The notes under the pieces were generated by a model that saw only the letters and a list, made by a program, of their open reading frames with translations, had not been told where the DNA came from and ran no database searches. Source: Parasponia andersonii (taxonomy: Eukaryota; Streptophyta; Magnoliopsida; Rosales; Cannabaceae). From it: DNA of 64,000 nt. Below, piece by piece: positions 47,901-59,029 of this stretch. Every line of letters starts with the position of its first letter. Position 1 is the first letter of the stretch. The translations under genes were made by a program, and so were the position numbers. The stretch is from positions 686,712 to 750,711 of the forward strand of contig JXTB01000052.1 in the NCBI GenBank assembly GCA_002914805.1. The letters are read 5' to 3'.

Positions 47901-48949
47901 TAAAGCAAGTACCAAAAGCATGGAATAGCCGAATTGACAAATATTTTCAAGAGAATGGATTCATTAAATGCTCTTATGACTATGCTCTCTATGTTAAGAC
48001 TAAAGATGGAGACATTCTGATCGTATGCTTGTATGTGGATGATCTCATATTCATTAGAAGTAATCTGAGGCTGTTCGACGAATTCAAGAGAGTAATGACA
48101 TATGAGTTTGAAATGACAGATATCGAACTTATGGCATACTATCTCGGCATAGAAATCAAGCAAAAGGAAGAAGGCATCTTCCTGAAAAAGTTCAATATGG
48201 ATGATTGCAAGTTGATAAGTACACCAGTGGAGTGTGGAATAAAATTATTCAAAAATGATGAAGCAGAAAAGGTGGATCCAACACTCTTCAAAAGCCTTGT
48301 TGGATGCCTTTGGCAACTGACATGTACAAGGCCCGACATTCTCTGTACAACTGGACTAGTGAGTTGTTACATGGAAACTCTAATAACTACTCACTTCAAA
48401 GCTGCAAAAAGAATTCTCCGTTACCTAAAAGGTACGATCAATCTTGGCTTATTCTATTCAGTTTCTAATGATTACAAACTTGTTGGTTACAGTGAAAGTG
48501 ATTAGGTCCGAGATACTGATGATCAAAAAAGCACAATTGGTTTTGTGTTTTTCATAGGAGAAATCGCCTTCACCTTGGTATCCAAGAAACAACTGATTAT
48601 CACCCTTTCAACATGCAAAGCTGAGTACGTAGCTGCTACATTATATGTTAGTCATGCAATCTAGCTAAGAAGGTTGTTGAAAGAGTTAAACATGCCTCAA
48701 AAGGAGCCAACGGAGATTTGTATCGACAATAAGTCAGCAATAATTTTAGCTAAAAATCCAGTCTTTTATGACCGAAGCAAGTATATCGACACTCGCTATC
48801 ATTAAATAAGAGAATGTGTTGCAAACAAATAAGTACAATTGGAGTGTGTGAGATCATATGATCAGATTGCTGATCTTTTCACTAAGCCACTCAAGTTTGA
48901 AGACTTCACAAGATTAAGAAACTTGCTTGGTATTATAAAACAAGTTTAA
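44914..48949 (+). pseudogene. copia-2 gag-pol polyprotein remnant
   Basis: Collinear with copia-1. The gag start codon is ATT at 44914 instead of ATG. Zinc knuckle CFNCHKFGHYAREC (about 45777), protease motif degraded to DTDVSN (about 45940), integrase HTDICGP and DDFSRKTWV (about 46517-46600), ERKNQTILNIARSML (about 46817), RT with QMNVKSAFLNG (about 47780) and CLYVDDLIF (about 48028). A deletion near 48180 removes ISQE-like residues. At least three frameshifts plus stops. The longest open piece is 334 codons (47501-48505). Confidence 0.9.
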
Positions 48950-48961
48950 GGGGGGGGGGGG

Positions 48962-49428
48962 GTTTGAAAATAAACTTGTTTAAGCCCATAAGAAGTGTTC
49001 TAGGCCCATCAATATGAGACCCAATAAGTTAGAGTTAGTCCAAGTAAAAAGCTCATAAAAGAAGAAGTCTAAGTCCAAATTGAAGAAACATTCCACCTAG
49101 AATCTTCTAGTGTTAACTAGATATTAGTTTTTTGCATGTGAATTATTTGATTACTTAGATTATTATTGGAAGTGTGTATAAGAAAATATGTGTGGCTTAA
49201 AGATTTTGTAATTGTTTATTTATGTGGTTCTCATTGTTTCTCATTTAGTATAAACACCCATCCTCATCTGAGTTCTAAGCATCAAGTAAGAAGCAAAGCT
49301 TCTAAGAATGAAGAGAAAAGAGAAAGAAGCATAGCTTCTAATGAGTGAGTGAACTTGAAGAGTGAAATTGAAAATTTTCTCTTATAAAAATATTTGAGTG
49401 AATAATACAATTTATTTTATTTCTAACA
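48962..49428 (+). repeat. copia-2 3' LTR
   Basis: Starts just after the G run with GGTTTGAAAATAAAC (altered TGTTGAAAA) and ends TTTCTAACA before ATGAG. Confidence 0.85.
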
Positions 49429-50151
49429 ATGAGCTCTAGTCCCGTCCAATAATATTTTCTGAGACCCTATATGTAAATCACCTCCACCACATAGTGGAAT
49501 ACTCCATTAAATATTGAGCTAATAGATAGATATGCTTATATTAAGAGCTATGTAAGATTCGGACTCACGGCTTTAGACTCCTAAGGAAAGGCATTACCAC
49601 TAGGCGCATTACTATTAGGCCATTTGTAGGGTGGTTTTAAATTTTGTTCTCATTATCCTTTACAAGGATATAAAATCGTAAATACATTAGTGACTATTAG
49701 TGCGGACCAGCTGTAGTCCGCCTGTCACCAAAGTGGATGTCTTAGTTTGGATTCACGATCTGCCCTCCAACTAATAGTTACGTACCACATATAGACATTA
49801 TTTGCATGATTAAATTAAATTCAAATATATTTGTTTGTAGGCATGCTGTCAGGGAAAGAATATTTCCGCTTAAAATCGTTAAAACTAGCAAACGTTTTCA
49901 ATATAGACGTACCATCCGTGACTACGCTGTTGTTGATGTTTCTTTGAATCATTATTGTAATATACGCACGCGTCTCTCCAAATTTAACTTTCAGCCGCCA
50001 TATGAAAAGGTACTATACGATAATAAGGAAGTTAAAATGCACATAGCGAGCAACCATAATACCACATTATATATGAGAGTGCAAGTGTGGTTTGTGTTCA
50101 TAATCAAGCCTGGATTTTCCTCCACTTGAGCATTCTTTAGTTGCAAATAAA
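49429..50151. other. region upstream of CYP82 locus D
   Basis: No supported gene. It holds a SINE-like fragment (49545-49625) and a TATA-like ATTATATATG near 50066, about 85 bp before the locus D ATG. A 107-codon frame at 49806-50129 has no recognised motif and ends just before locus D; I treat it as chance. Confidence 0.4.
49545..49625 (-). repeat. SINE-like tRNA-derived fragment
   Basis: On the minus strand CCTAGTGGTAATGCC (A-box-like) precedes GAGTCCGAATCTTAC (B-box-like) by about 30 bases, with AGGAGTCTAA between, as in a tRNA-derived SINE head. Compare 26301-26377. Confidence 0.4.
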
Positions 50152-51788
50152 ATGGATATCTCATTTCTTCCATATAATCAAAACAGTATAATGGATGTGG
50201 TCTGTTCCATAGTTGTCCTAATTGTTTCTTACTGTTTATCACGAAAGTGGGGAGTTGGAAGTAAGTGCAAAATGGCACCTGAGGCCGCAGGAGGTTGGCC
50301 TATATTTGGTCACCTTCCCTTGCTCAGGGGATCACCTACGCCTTCCCACGTAACTTTGGGAGCCATGGCCGACCAATATGGACCTATATTCACTCTTCGG
50401 CTTGGTTCACATCGATCTCTGGTAGTGAGCAGTTCCGAGATGGCCAAGGCTTGCTTCATCATAAACGACTTGAGCTTAGCCTCGCGTCCAAATCTGATAA
50501 TTGCGGAGCACGTCGGCTACGGCTACGCCATGTTCGGTTTTTCACCTCGTGGGCCTTTCTGGCGTGATTTTCGCAAGATAGCTACGCTAGAGTTGCTCTC
50601 GAACCGCCGGCTCGAGCTGCTAAAACACATTCGAGTCTCTGAATTGGCCACTTTCTTGAAAGAACTGCACAAGCATTGGACTAACACCGAAAGGAATGAC
50701 GACACCGATTTGGTGGAGATGAAGCAATGGCTTTGGGAGTTGAGTCTCAACGTGATTCTTTGGATGGTTGCCGGGAAACGATACAACTCTGCTAGTAATA
50801 ATGATATTAATGGTTGTGATCAAGTTTGGTATGTGTATTATACTTTTAATCCACTACTTTGCTTCAACTAAGTGTATAGTAGTCAGCCTTTCTACCCAAT
50901 TATTTTTGGTACTAATATTTTACAGAAAGTGCTATACGTTACAATGTCTTCAATGGCCAACAACCTCGGTCCTTGATTGTTTTCTACAACAAAATTGTCA
51001 AAGATATATATATATATATATTATTGTACCATGAATTTTGTCATCAGTTTTCAACTTATAATAATCTCCAATTTAATAATATAATTGTTATATAATACAA
51101 TTGTAATTTGTTAAAGAAAACATACATAGCTCATAGTCTTAACAAAAAGGTCATGAACTTGCACAATTTGATCACTGCTGGTAGTGGCACCACCATGGGA
51201 ACCGTAACGTGGGCTATATCGCTGTTGCTGAACAATCGCCACGTGTTGAAAAAGGCCCAAGAAGAACTCAGTAGCCACGTAGGCAAGAATAGACTTGTCA
51301 ACGAGTCTGATATCCTCAAACTTACATACATCCAAGCCATAGTAAAAGATACGCTGCGTTTATACCCCACAGCCCCACTAGCTGCTCCACGTGTCTTCAC
51401 CGAGGACTGCACCATAGGAGGTTATCACGTGACCAAGGGAACTCGGCTGATCACTAATCTTTGGAAGATCCAAACCGACCCGATTGCATGGCCCAACCCA
51501 TTTGAGTTCATGCCCGAGAGATTTCTCACCACGCACAAAGCTGTGGACTTAAAGGGTCAGCATTTCGAGTTGATCCCATTTGGTAGCGGAAGACGAGCGT
51601 GCCCCGGTACAAATTTAGCTCTTCAAATGGTTCACTTCACTTTGGCTAGAATTCTACAGGCGTTCGAAATTACTACGCCTTCCAATGCTCCTGTTGATAT
51701 GACCGAAAGCTTTGGACTAACAAATATCAAAGCAACTCCACTTGAAATTCTCATTAAGCCTCGCCTTCCTGCTGAGCTATACGGATAA
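50152..51788 (+). pseudogene. CYP82-family P450 locus D, pseudogene
   Basis: Closest to gene C (shared [23 protein letters not shown]). Remaining exons: 50152-50828 and 51165-51788. Lesions: (1) relative to gene C a 316-bp exon 1 deletion (32584-32899 in C), with a 2-bp CA microhomology, removes about 105 residues before the I-helix and shifts the frame; (2) the intron acceptor reads TTGCAC where C has TTGCAG; (3) the I-helix GGSDTT is AGSGTT, losing the acidic residue; (4) CFTTND is CFIIND and VILRM is VILWM. Exon 2 still has KDTLRLYP (K-helix E to D), PERF and [10 protein letters not shown]. The exon 2 frame is fully open, so loss may be recent. An active enzyme is very unlikely. Confidence 0.92.
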
Positions 51789-53884
51789 AAAAAGTTGATA
51801 TGCGCGCGCGCGCGAGACTAATCTAAATCATAGATTTATGTTGTACTTCTCGCCTTCCATGTCCTAATTTTATCGCATATATTGAAAGATGAAAAACTCT
51901 AGGAAATAAGTGCAATAATATCTGCTGTTGCAGTATTTACCTAAATATATCTATAGTAATTTATAGAAATAAAATAGTTTTGATTTCCGTGCTTTATTCT
52001 AGTCATTAATTTATCATTTTTTGAATACTTTTGGCCTGTGTATTTATTTGTCGGGTGAATTTGCTTTGCTGCTTCTATTTTTGAGCCAGTTTGGTTTAGT
52101 TTTTCAATAAGCTAAATTTTTTTTTTTAATAATCTATGGGTTAAAAAAATATTTGGTAAAAATTTAAAAATTAGATTATTTAATAATTTTTAATAAAATT
52201 ATAGTCAAAAACTAAAATTGACCGAAAATAGCTTTAGTTTTTAGATTATGTAAGAATCTATATTATCTTTTAATGAATAAATTATAATAGCTAAAATATC
52301 TTAACTTAAAAGTAAAAATATCACACATTTAATTAAATTTATTTTCAAATCATTTTTTTTGAAAAGTATTAATATATTTAAATTATAATTGACTAAAAAA
52401 ACTCTTTATATTAATTATTTTGAAATAACCAAATTGATTCTTTATTAAAATTTTAAATTCGGATAAAAATAAAGTAAATTAAAATAAAATAAAATAAATT
52501 TAATTGAGTAACTAATTTAACTGAGTTTATTTTCATATCAATTTTTTTTAAAAGAAAATATTAATATCTTAGTATGCGCAAATATGCATAATTATAAAAA
52601 AATATTAATAAGTTCTTTCTATAAATATGCATGATTGCACAATAATATTTATTTTGGTCATCTTATATTTGTACAACAATTCAGTTATACAGTTTACCAA
52701 ATATATTAATATAATTTTTTCAAATTATAGCACTTTAAAATCACAATTTATCAAATATTCTGTTGCTTTACGCTACAACAAATTTTTCTTTTAGCACAAT
52801 TAAAAATAGTTAAAACTATTTTCTTTAAAATCTATAACTCTACCAAACTAACCTTTTGTCTTTTTAATAGAAAAGAAAAAATGCCAAATTTATAAAGTAG
52901 AGAGAAAAAATAAAACAATACATACTATTTAGGAAAAGATAAATTTTAATCGGGTAAAATAGTAAACAGGTAAAAAAAGATACTTACTGAACTGGTCCCA
53001 TATATTGAACTGGTCCCATATATTTATATCGCTTCCTATTAGTCATCTATTATCATTATATATGACTACAAACAATCCAAAGCATGCAGTCAATTTGGTC
53101 AGTACATTAATTGATCACCACTAAGCTAATACGTACCTAATAATGCATTTCCAAAGAAGAAAATTATGTGCTGGACAGAGCGATAATGAAATGAATTTTT
53201 TTGCTAAACAATTTCCTTTTATGTCTAATATTTTTTTTTCAAAAACTTATCTTACGTCATTACATTAGTACTTAAGATTCTATACAGATACTGTACATAA
53301 GTGACTGGCCTCTCAACAGCAATAACACGGTGCAAAGTAAACTTGTCTACGCAATCTGCTTGTCAGCTTTATTATGGCAAAAGAAAACAATAAATAACTA
53401 AATTAGTATCAAACCCAGACTTGTCCTTTTCCACTTTTGCAAAAAGTAAAAGTTGGAACTGCCCCTATTTGCGGTAATTAGGAATTAATATTGCAAATAT
53501 AGTCATTGTATTTTTATGGATTTACATATAATTTTAATAACGTGGTTATAACTTATGTTCACTAAAGAAAAATAAGTCATTAATATATAGTTTTGTTCCC
53601 ACTATAAATATAATGAATTAGTAGATGATGCCGTGTTATTTAAGTTATGATAAAAAAAACAAAGAAAAAAAAGTCAAAATAGTAGAATATATAGTTGTCG
53701 TTTTTATAATAGGAAAGCTGCATCCCAAATCCCTGTTCCAAGCTTATGTTGGCATGGCATGTATGAATCCCTTTATTTTCTCCGTCTCTTTCACATTTCG
53801 AAATCCTACACAAAAACGCCACATCCAACATGGGAGACATGATTCTAATCCGATGAGTCACTTATTATCAAACCATATATATTA
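51789..53884. other. A+T-rich intergenic DNA after locus D
   Basis: No gene seen. A (GC)n tract follows the locus D stop at once. Around 52880-52985 a few blocks (GAGAGAAAAAATAAA, then AAATTTTAATCGGGTAAAATAG) weakly recall the MITE-like repeat. CTGGTCCCATATAT is repeated directly near 52990-53020. Confidence 0.4.
51802..51814. repeat. (GC)n tract, possible Z-DNA-forming
   Basis: Thirteen bases of alternating G and C, 14 bases after the locus D stop codon, in otherwise A+T-rich DNA. Confidence 0.8.
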
Positions 53885-54490
53885 GGGAAATTTGCTTAAA
53901 TAAACTTCTTTGAATTTTAGTAACTAGACCCCATTTAAAATTTTTGATATGAATATACTTTTTTTAAGAAAGAAAAATGTGGAATGATTTATATGTCCCT
54001 CATCTCAAATAAATAAAAAATTAAATTTTTAAAAAAATAATGAGCTCATTTTTTTTTTCCATCCTCTTCATCTTCTTCTTCACGTTTTTTTTTTCATCTT
54101 GGCCAAAAATAAAAAAGCACCCAAACTCATGAATTTCTTCATATATTATTCTTGAAGAACATGGTCATCCTTCTCGTTACACTTTCCTCTTTAATTTTCC
54201 TCCCATTACAATGTTTAAGTTTCAAATTAATATTTAATTTTTTCTAAAACTCTTTTTGATTGATAGATTAAAATATTTTTTCTAGTATTATTTAAAACTA
54301 CAATGAAAAATGCGAACCTTGTGGCCATTTTTTGAGCTTGAAAAGCTTTGAAAAATAGCCAAAATTGCAAAAAAAAAAATACAAATTCGGGTCGAGAACG
54401 ATGCCCAAATTTTGCTAGACAGGACTGTTGAGCTGCTAAATACACCGTCGAGCACTCGACAAGTTGTACATTTTTTACTATGCTTGACAC
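53885..54490 (+). repeat. left terminal inverted repeat
   Basis: Mirror of 59030-59652, diverged but collinear. The inner part includes GTCGAGCACTCGAC, itself a palindrome. Confidence 0.6.
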
Positions 54491-55768
54491 CACTGTCAAG
54501 CTATATCTCAACTATTATCAACCTAAGTAATCGATACCTTCTCGATCATGCTAGACATAAATGTGGAGTAATATCTCATTCATTGTCGATATAGGCACTT
54601 GACACTATCGTGACCTTGTTTGAGACCTTATATAGAAGGCTCGATAGTAGGATTGAGTGACCAGACACCATTATCTAGCCATTTTCTAGAATGTAAAATG
54701 ATTATTTGATACCACATCTAGAGTACTCCGCAAAATTTTCTAGCCATTACATGCATACCAAACTACGCACAAATTCCTAGTCATTGTTATAGTGAAAATA
54801 AACTTATTGATCCATATTATTATAAATGTTATTAATTACTTTATTATCTACATAATTATATCTAGTAACTCGACACTATTGATGACATTGTTGTCTAATA
54901 GCCTCCTAAGATTATGGAAAATGGCTCAATCTCATTGTCTAGTGACTTGATAATACTGTGGAGTAAGTTCGATAGAGTGTCAAACTACTAAACCACATAT
55001 GGTATTTATGGTTTGCATCCTAAAAAATCGCTAGACATGATGTCTAGCAGCTCAACACAACTATCTAGTTCTCTAGATAGGGTATTGGATAACATAATTT
55101 GACCTTTTTTTCTCCCTTAATTTAGCTTTTAATCATATTGAGATGAGTTAATCTAAATACATTTCATGATAAGTTAATAATTGTTCAAATAATCATGATA
55201 TTGATAGGAGAGGGAGACAAATATAAACTATACTCTTTTTCCATTCGCTAAGATTTAATTTGTCCTATTGGAGTTTCCTAATAAGTTTGTTAATGACACA
55301 ATTTTAGTAAAATATTATAAGGATATTGTACTCATTTTTATTCACTAAGATTTTCACCCACATGTTTTTACTTAGGTTTTGATGAGGCTTTTTTATATTA
55401 GTACTAGAAATTATAAGAATATTGTGTTTTTGTTTAGGTTTTTTGTTAGTAGTTTGGAGAACTTATTTAGGGATGTATCAAAGTTCATTGGTTTTTCCTA
55501 AATTCTGAGACCATTTTATTGAAAATTATACTAGACGTAGTGTCAAATATCCAAGACAGTGTGTTTAGTATCTAAGAAAAGTTGTCCAACCACTTGACAT
55601 TATTGAAAATAATGCTCTGCAAATAGCTAGATATAGTATTTGGTAACTCGACATATTAGTCGAGTGTTCTGAACATGGTGTCTAGCCCTTAGACACTATT
55701 ATTCAAGTTTCCTAGATGGAGTTACCATTTTGTTAGAAGGAACACTAACTAGCCTTTTTTTTGTTAGT

Positions 55769-56280
55769 GGGATAGAAAATGGCTAGATATGGTGTCTGGT
55801 TACTCAATATAATTATCTAATATTTCAGACAATGTGTTTAACTACTAGACATATTTGTCGAGTGAGTAAATAATGATATACAAAATAGCTAGATATTGTG
55901 TCTAATTACTCAAAATAGTTGTCTAGTATTCTAGACAATGTCTTTAGCTATTAGACATGTTTGTTGAGTGAGTAAATAATGATCTATAAATAGCTAGACA
56001 TAATGTCTGGTTGCTTGATATAGTTGTCTCGCATTCCAAATAATGTGTCTAGTCGCTAAATATATTTGTCAAGTGAGTAAATAATATTCTATAAAATGGC
56101 TAAACATAATGTCTGGTTGCTCGGTATAGCTGTCTAGTATTCCAGACAATGTGTCTAGCCACTAGACATATTTATCGAGTAAGTAAATAATATTCTACAA
56201 ACTTATTAGACATAATGTCTTGTTAATCGACATAGTTGTGTAGCATTTCAGACAATATGTCTAGTATCCTAAATATAGTT
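55769..56280. repeat. tandem array of a ~106-bp monomer
   Basis: The anchor GAGTGAGTAAATAATR recurs at 55860, 55966, 56071 and 56177 (spacing 106, 105, 106). Each monomer also has CTAGACATAATGTCTGG-like and TTGTCTAGTATTCCAGACAAT-like half-palindromes, so each carries two dyads. Confidence 0.75.
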
Positions 56281-56290
56281 ACTAACTTAT

Positions 56291-56736
56291 TGTAATACTT
56301 CAAGTCTCATATTAGGTATGCTCTGGGAAGATCATGAGTATTTAAATAGTGGTCTATGAGTTTAAAAGTACCTTAAAGCTAGTACTTTTGGGTGAGACAC
56401 TTTACCCAAAAGTGCTAGCTCAAAAGTACTTTGGATAAGTCCCAGTGATGTTATATTCGATATCAAAGCTGACTAAATCTATACCTGTGTAGGCTTTGGA
56501 AAGCTGCCATATGCTAGAATCACGGTAAATGTAGACGCCGCCCATAGGGGTTAAATGTGGGCTATTGAATGTGGACCCCTTAGCGAGGACGCTAGACCAT
56601 TAATGGGGGGAGATTATAACGTTCCAAATCTCACATTAGGTATACTCTGGGAAGATCATGAGTATTTAAGTAGAAGTTTGTGAGCCTAAAAGTACTTTTA
56701 AGCTAGTATTTTTGAGTAAGGTCAAATGTTGTTACA
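56291..56736 (+). mobile_element. TRIM (miniature LTR retrotransposon)
   Basis: Two direct terminal repeats (56291-56455 and 56615-56736) share TCTCATATTAGGTATGCTCTGG-type sequence, with AAGATCATGAGTATTTAA and CTAAAAGTACxTTxAAGCTAGTA. The interior begins with a tRNA-complementary GATATCAAAGCTGAC (from 56459) and ends with the purine tract ATGGGGGGAGA. Flanks CTTAT (56286-56290) and CTTAA (56737-56741) are a near-perfect target duplication. At 446 bp and without coding it fits the TRIM class. It interrupts the satellite interior of the larger transposon. Confidence 0.75.
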
Positions 56737-56754
56737 CTTAATGAGATTTGAACA

Positions 56755-57605
56755 TACATATTAAAAATGTGCCATTTATTTTGAAAAAGATATCATCCAT
56801 ATTATTAAAAATATAGTCACTTCATTACTCTTATTACTAGAAACTTAGTCCTATTGTTAGTCACTATCTTAACTTTTTAAAGTATTGAAAATATGTAATT
56901 CATATTAAAATATTGAAAATATGCAATCTATATTAAAATATTGAATATATGTCATTTATATTACTAGAAATTTGATCACTTCATTATTCTATTACTAGAA
57001 ACTTAGTGACTTTGTTAGTCACTATCTTAATTTTTTAAAATACTAAAAATATGCAATCTATATCAAAATATTGAAAATATGTCATCATATTACCAGAACT
57101 TTAGTCACTTCATTATTCATATTATTAGAAATTTAGTAATTTTGTTAGTCACTATCTTAATTTTTTAAAATATTAAAAATATACAATCCATATCAAAAAT
57201 ATTGAAAATATGTCATTATATTACTAGAAGCTTAGTCACTTCATTATTCGTGTTACTAGAAACTTAGTCGTGTTATTAGTCACTATTTCAACTTTTTAAA
57301 ATATTAAAAATATACAATCCATATCAAAATATCAAAAATATGTCATCCATATTACTAGAAACTTAGTCACTTTATTATTCGTATTGCTAGAAACTTAGTC
57401 ATGTTGTTAGTCATTATCTTAATTTTTGAAAATAATTAAAAATATAAAATCCATATCAAAATATTAAAAATATGGCATCCATAATACTAGAAACTTAGTC
57501 AATTTGTTATTCACTATCTCAATTTTTTAAAACCTTGAAAATATGTCATTCATATTACTAGGAACTTAGTCACTTCATTATTTGCATTACTAGAAATTTA
57601 GTTAT
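56755..57605. repeat. tandem array with ~90-160 bp units
   Basis: Units contain TTAGTCACTATCTTAATTTT, then AAAATATTxAAAATATGxAAT, then ACTAGAAACTTAGTCACTTC. The first motif recurs near 56860, 57019, 57140, 57277, 57408 and 57510. Spacing varies, so this is a degenerate minisatellite. Confidence 0.65.
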
Positions 57606-58095
57606 TTTGTTGATAGACATGGTGTCTAGTAGAATTTTAAAATTTAACAGATCTGCTAGATATAGTATCTAGTGACTCGAATGAAGGATCGAGCAAGCTA
57701 GATATGGCGTCTATCCACTCAAAGAAACAGTCGAGCAATCTAGACACGATGTCTAGTCACCCAATCTCGAAGTCTAGTAGAATTCTAAAATTTAGCAAAG
57801 TTGCTAGACATGGTGTCTAGCCATTTGACATCAAAGTATAGTAGAATTTTAAAATTCAATAGAGCAGCTAAACATGGTGTCTAGTGACTCGAAAAAACGA
57901 TCAAATAAGATAGACATTGTGTCAAAATTTAATAGAATTTTAAAATTCAATAGAGCTACTAGACATAGTTTCTTGTGTCTCGATGGCATAGCCGATCAAG
58001 CTGAACATGTTGTCTAGCTCCTCAACACTGAAGTCTAGCAGTATTTTAAATTTTAGTAGAGCTACTAGACATGGTGTCTAGCTTCTCAATGAAAC
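57606..58095. repeat. array of CTAGACA-NNN-TGTCTAG palindrome units
   Basis: Units of roughly 70-140 bp pair TCTAGTAGAATTTTAAAATT (near 57629, 57770, 57838, 57926, 58033, with changes) with hyphenated palindromes. Perfect CTAGACA-NNN-TGTCTAG dyads lie at 57740-57756, 57804-57820 and 58065-58081, and another at 55031-55047 in the left half. Confidence 0.7.
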
Positions 58096-59029
58096 TGTCA
58101 TGTAAACGTTACTCAATTCAATATAATTTTAAATACATACAACACATTACATATAAATATAATTCAAGTCCAATATTAGTACAAAGATAAAATAGACAAT
58201 ATACTTAGGACATAATAGGACAACTTGTTGAGGACATGATTTTGGTAGAGTTTTTACACAAAAATTGTTGACTATTTGATGTAAAGTCAGATATATTTTT
58301 ATGCCTTGGTATTTTTCTTTCAGATGATCTCTAATTATAGCACTAGTTTAGCGATGATGATTCTTGCATATTTCTAAAGAACAAGTATACTCACTTAAAT
58401 ACTTGTGAATAATAAAGAAACAAGCGTATATGACTTTATTGCATGAATCTGCCATTTGCAATTTGGGTTGATACAAATCAACACTATTAGCATCTTTTTC
58501 ACTTTTTACAAGTATTAGAGCAATGTCTATCATTGTTTTTGGCTTATAACTTAATTATACGTCAAAGTCGTTGTGGTGAATTTATGTGCTTCTAAATATT
58601 TGATTTGACAGCTCGTTAAAAGTTATGTTTGGTTCAACCACAATTCATTTTGATCGTTGCTTCTTTTCATTCCAATTCTAAGAACCTTCATTCTTTTTCC
58701 ATGCGCTATCATATAATATAATTATGAGCATTGATGATATACTAAAAAAATATAAAATAAATAAGTAAATTTACATAAATAAATTTTTTTTCAAGTCCCT
58801 AAAAAAATATTCATTTATTTTTAAGGACTATACATTTGTCTTTATTGCCTAGACAAAATTGTTGAATAAAACTTATGTATTATGAAAAATAGCTCAACAA
58901 CAAAGTCTAGAATGCCAGCCAGGTGTGTCTAGAATGCTAGATAGATATACTTTGACAGTGTTAATATACTACTCGATAGAGATGTATAGCGTGGTTGAGG
59001 TATTGTCGAGTGACTAGATTGATATTGAT
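58096..59029. other. non-repetitive right interior of the inverted-repeat element
   Basis: No open frame with recognisable motifs and no clear repeat units. Could be captured host sequence or filler. Confidence 0.35.

Larger units (their letters stand above)
43986..49428 (+). mobile_element. Ty1/copia retrotransposon (copia-2), decayed
   Basis: Same family as copia-1. Perfect 5-bp target duplication ATGAG (43981-43985 and 49429-49433). 5' LTR 43986-44443, primer-binding site TGGTACCAAAGC from 44447, leader with GTTGACC repeats (44700-44850), gag-pol remains, a 13-G run at 48950-48962 in place of the polypurine tract, 3' LTR about 48962-49428. The LTRs are clearly diverged by eye, so the insertion is old. 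Confidence 0.93.

Noticed and set aside
49806..50129. 107-codon frame just upstream of locus D
   Set aside because: No recognised motif, A+T-rich composition, no match to the upstream regions of other loci.
53625..53885. 86-codon frame before the inverted-repeat element
   Set aside because: Mirrored by an antisense frame, no motif; chance in A+T-rich DNA.
55769..58095. CRISPR-like array of repeats and spacers
   Set aside because: Units are degenerate, contiguous tandem repeats of 70-160 bp in a plant transposon, with no unique spacers and no cas genes.
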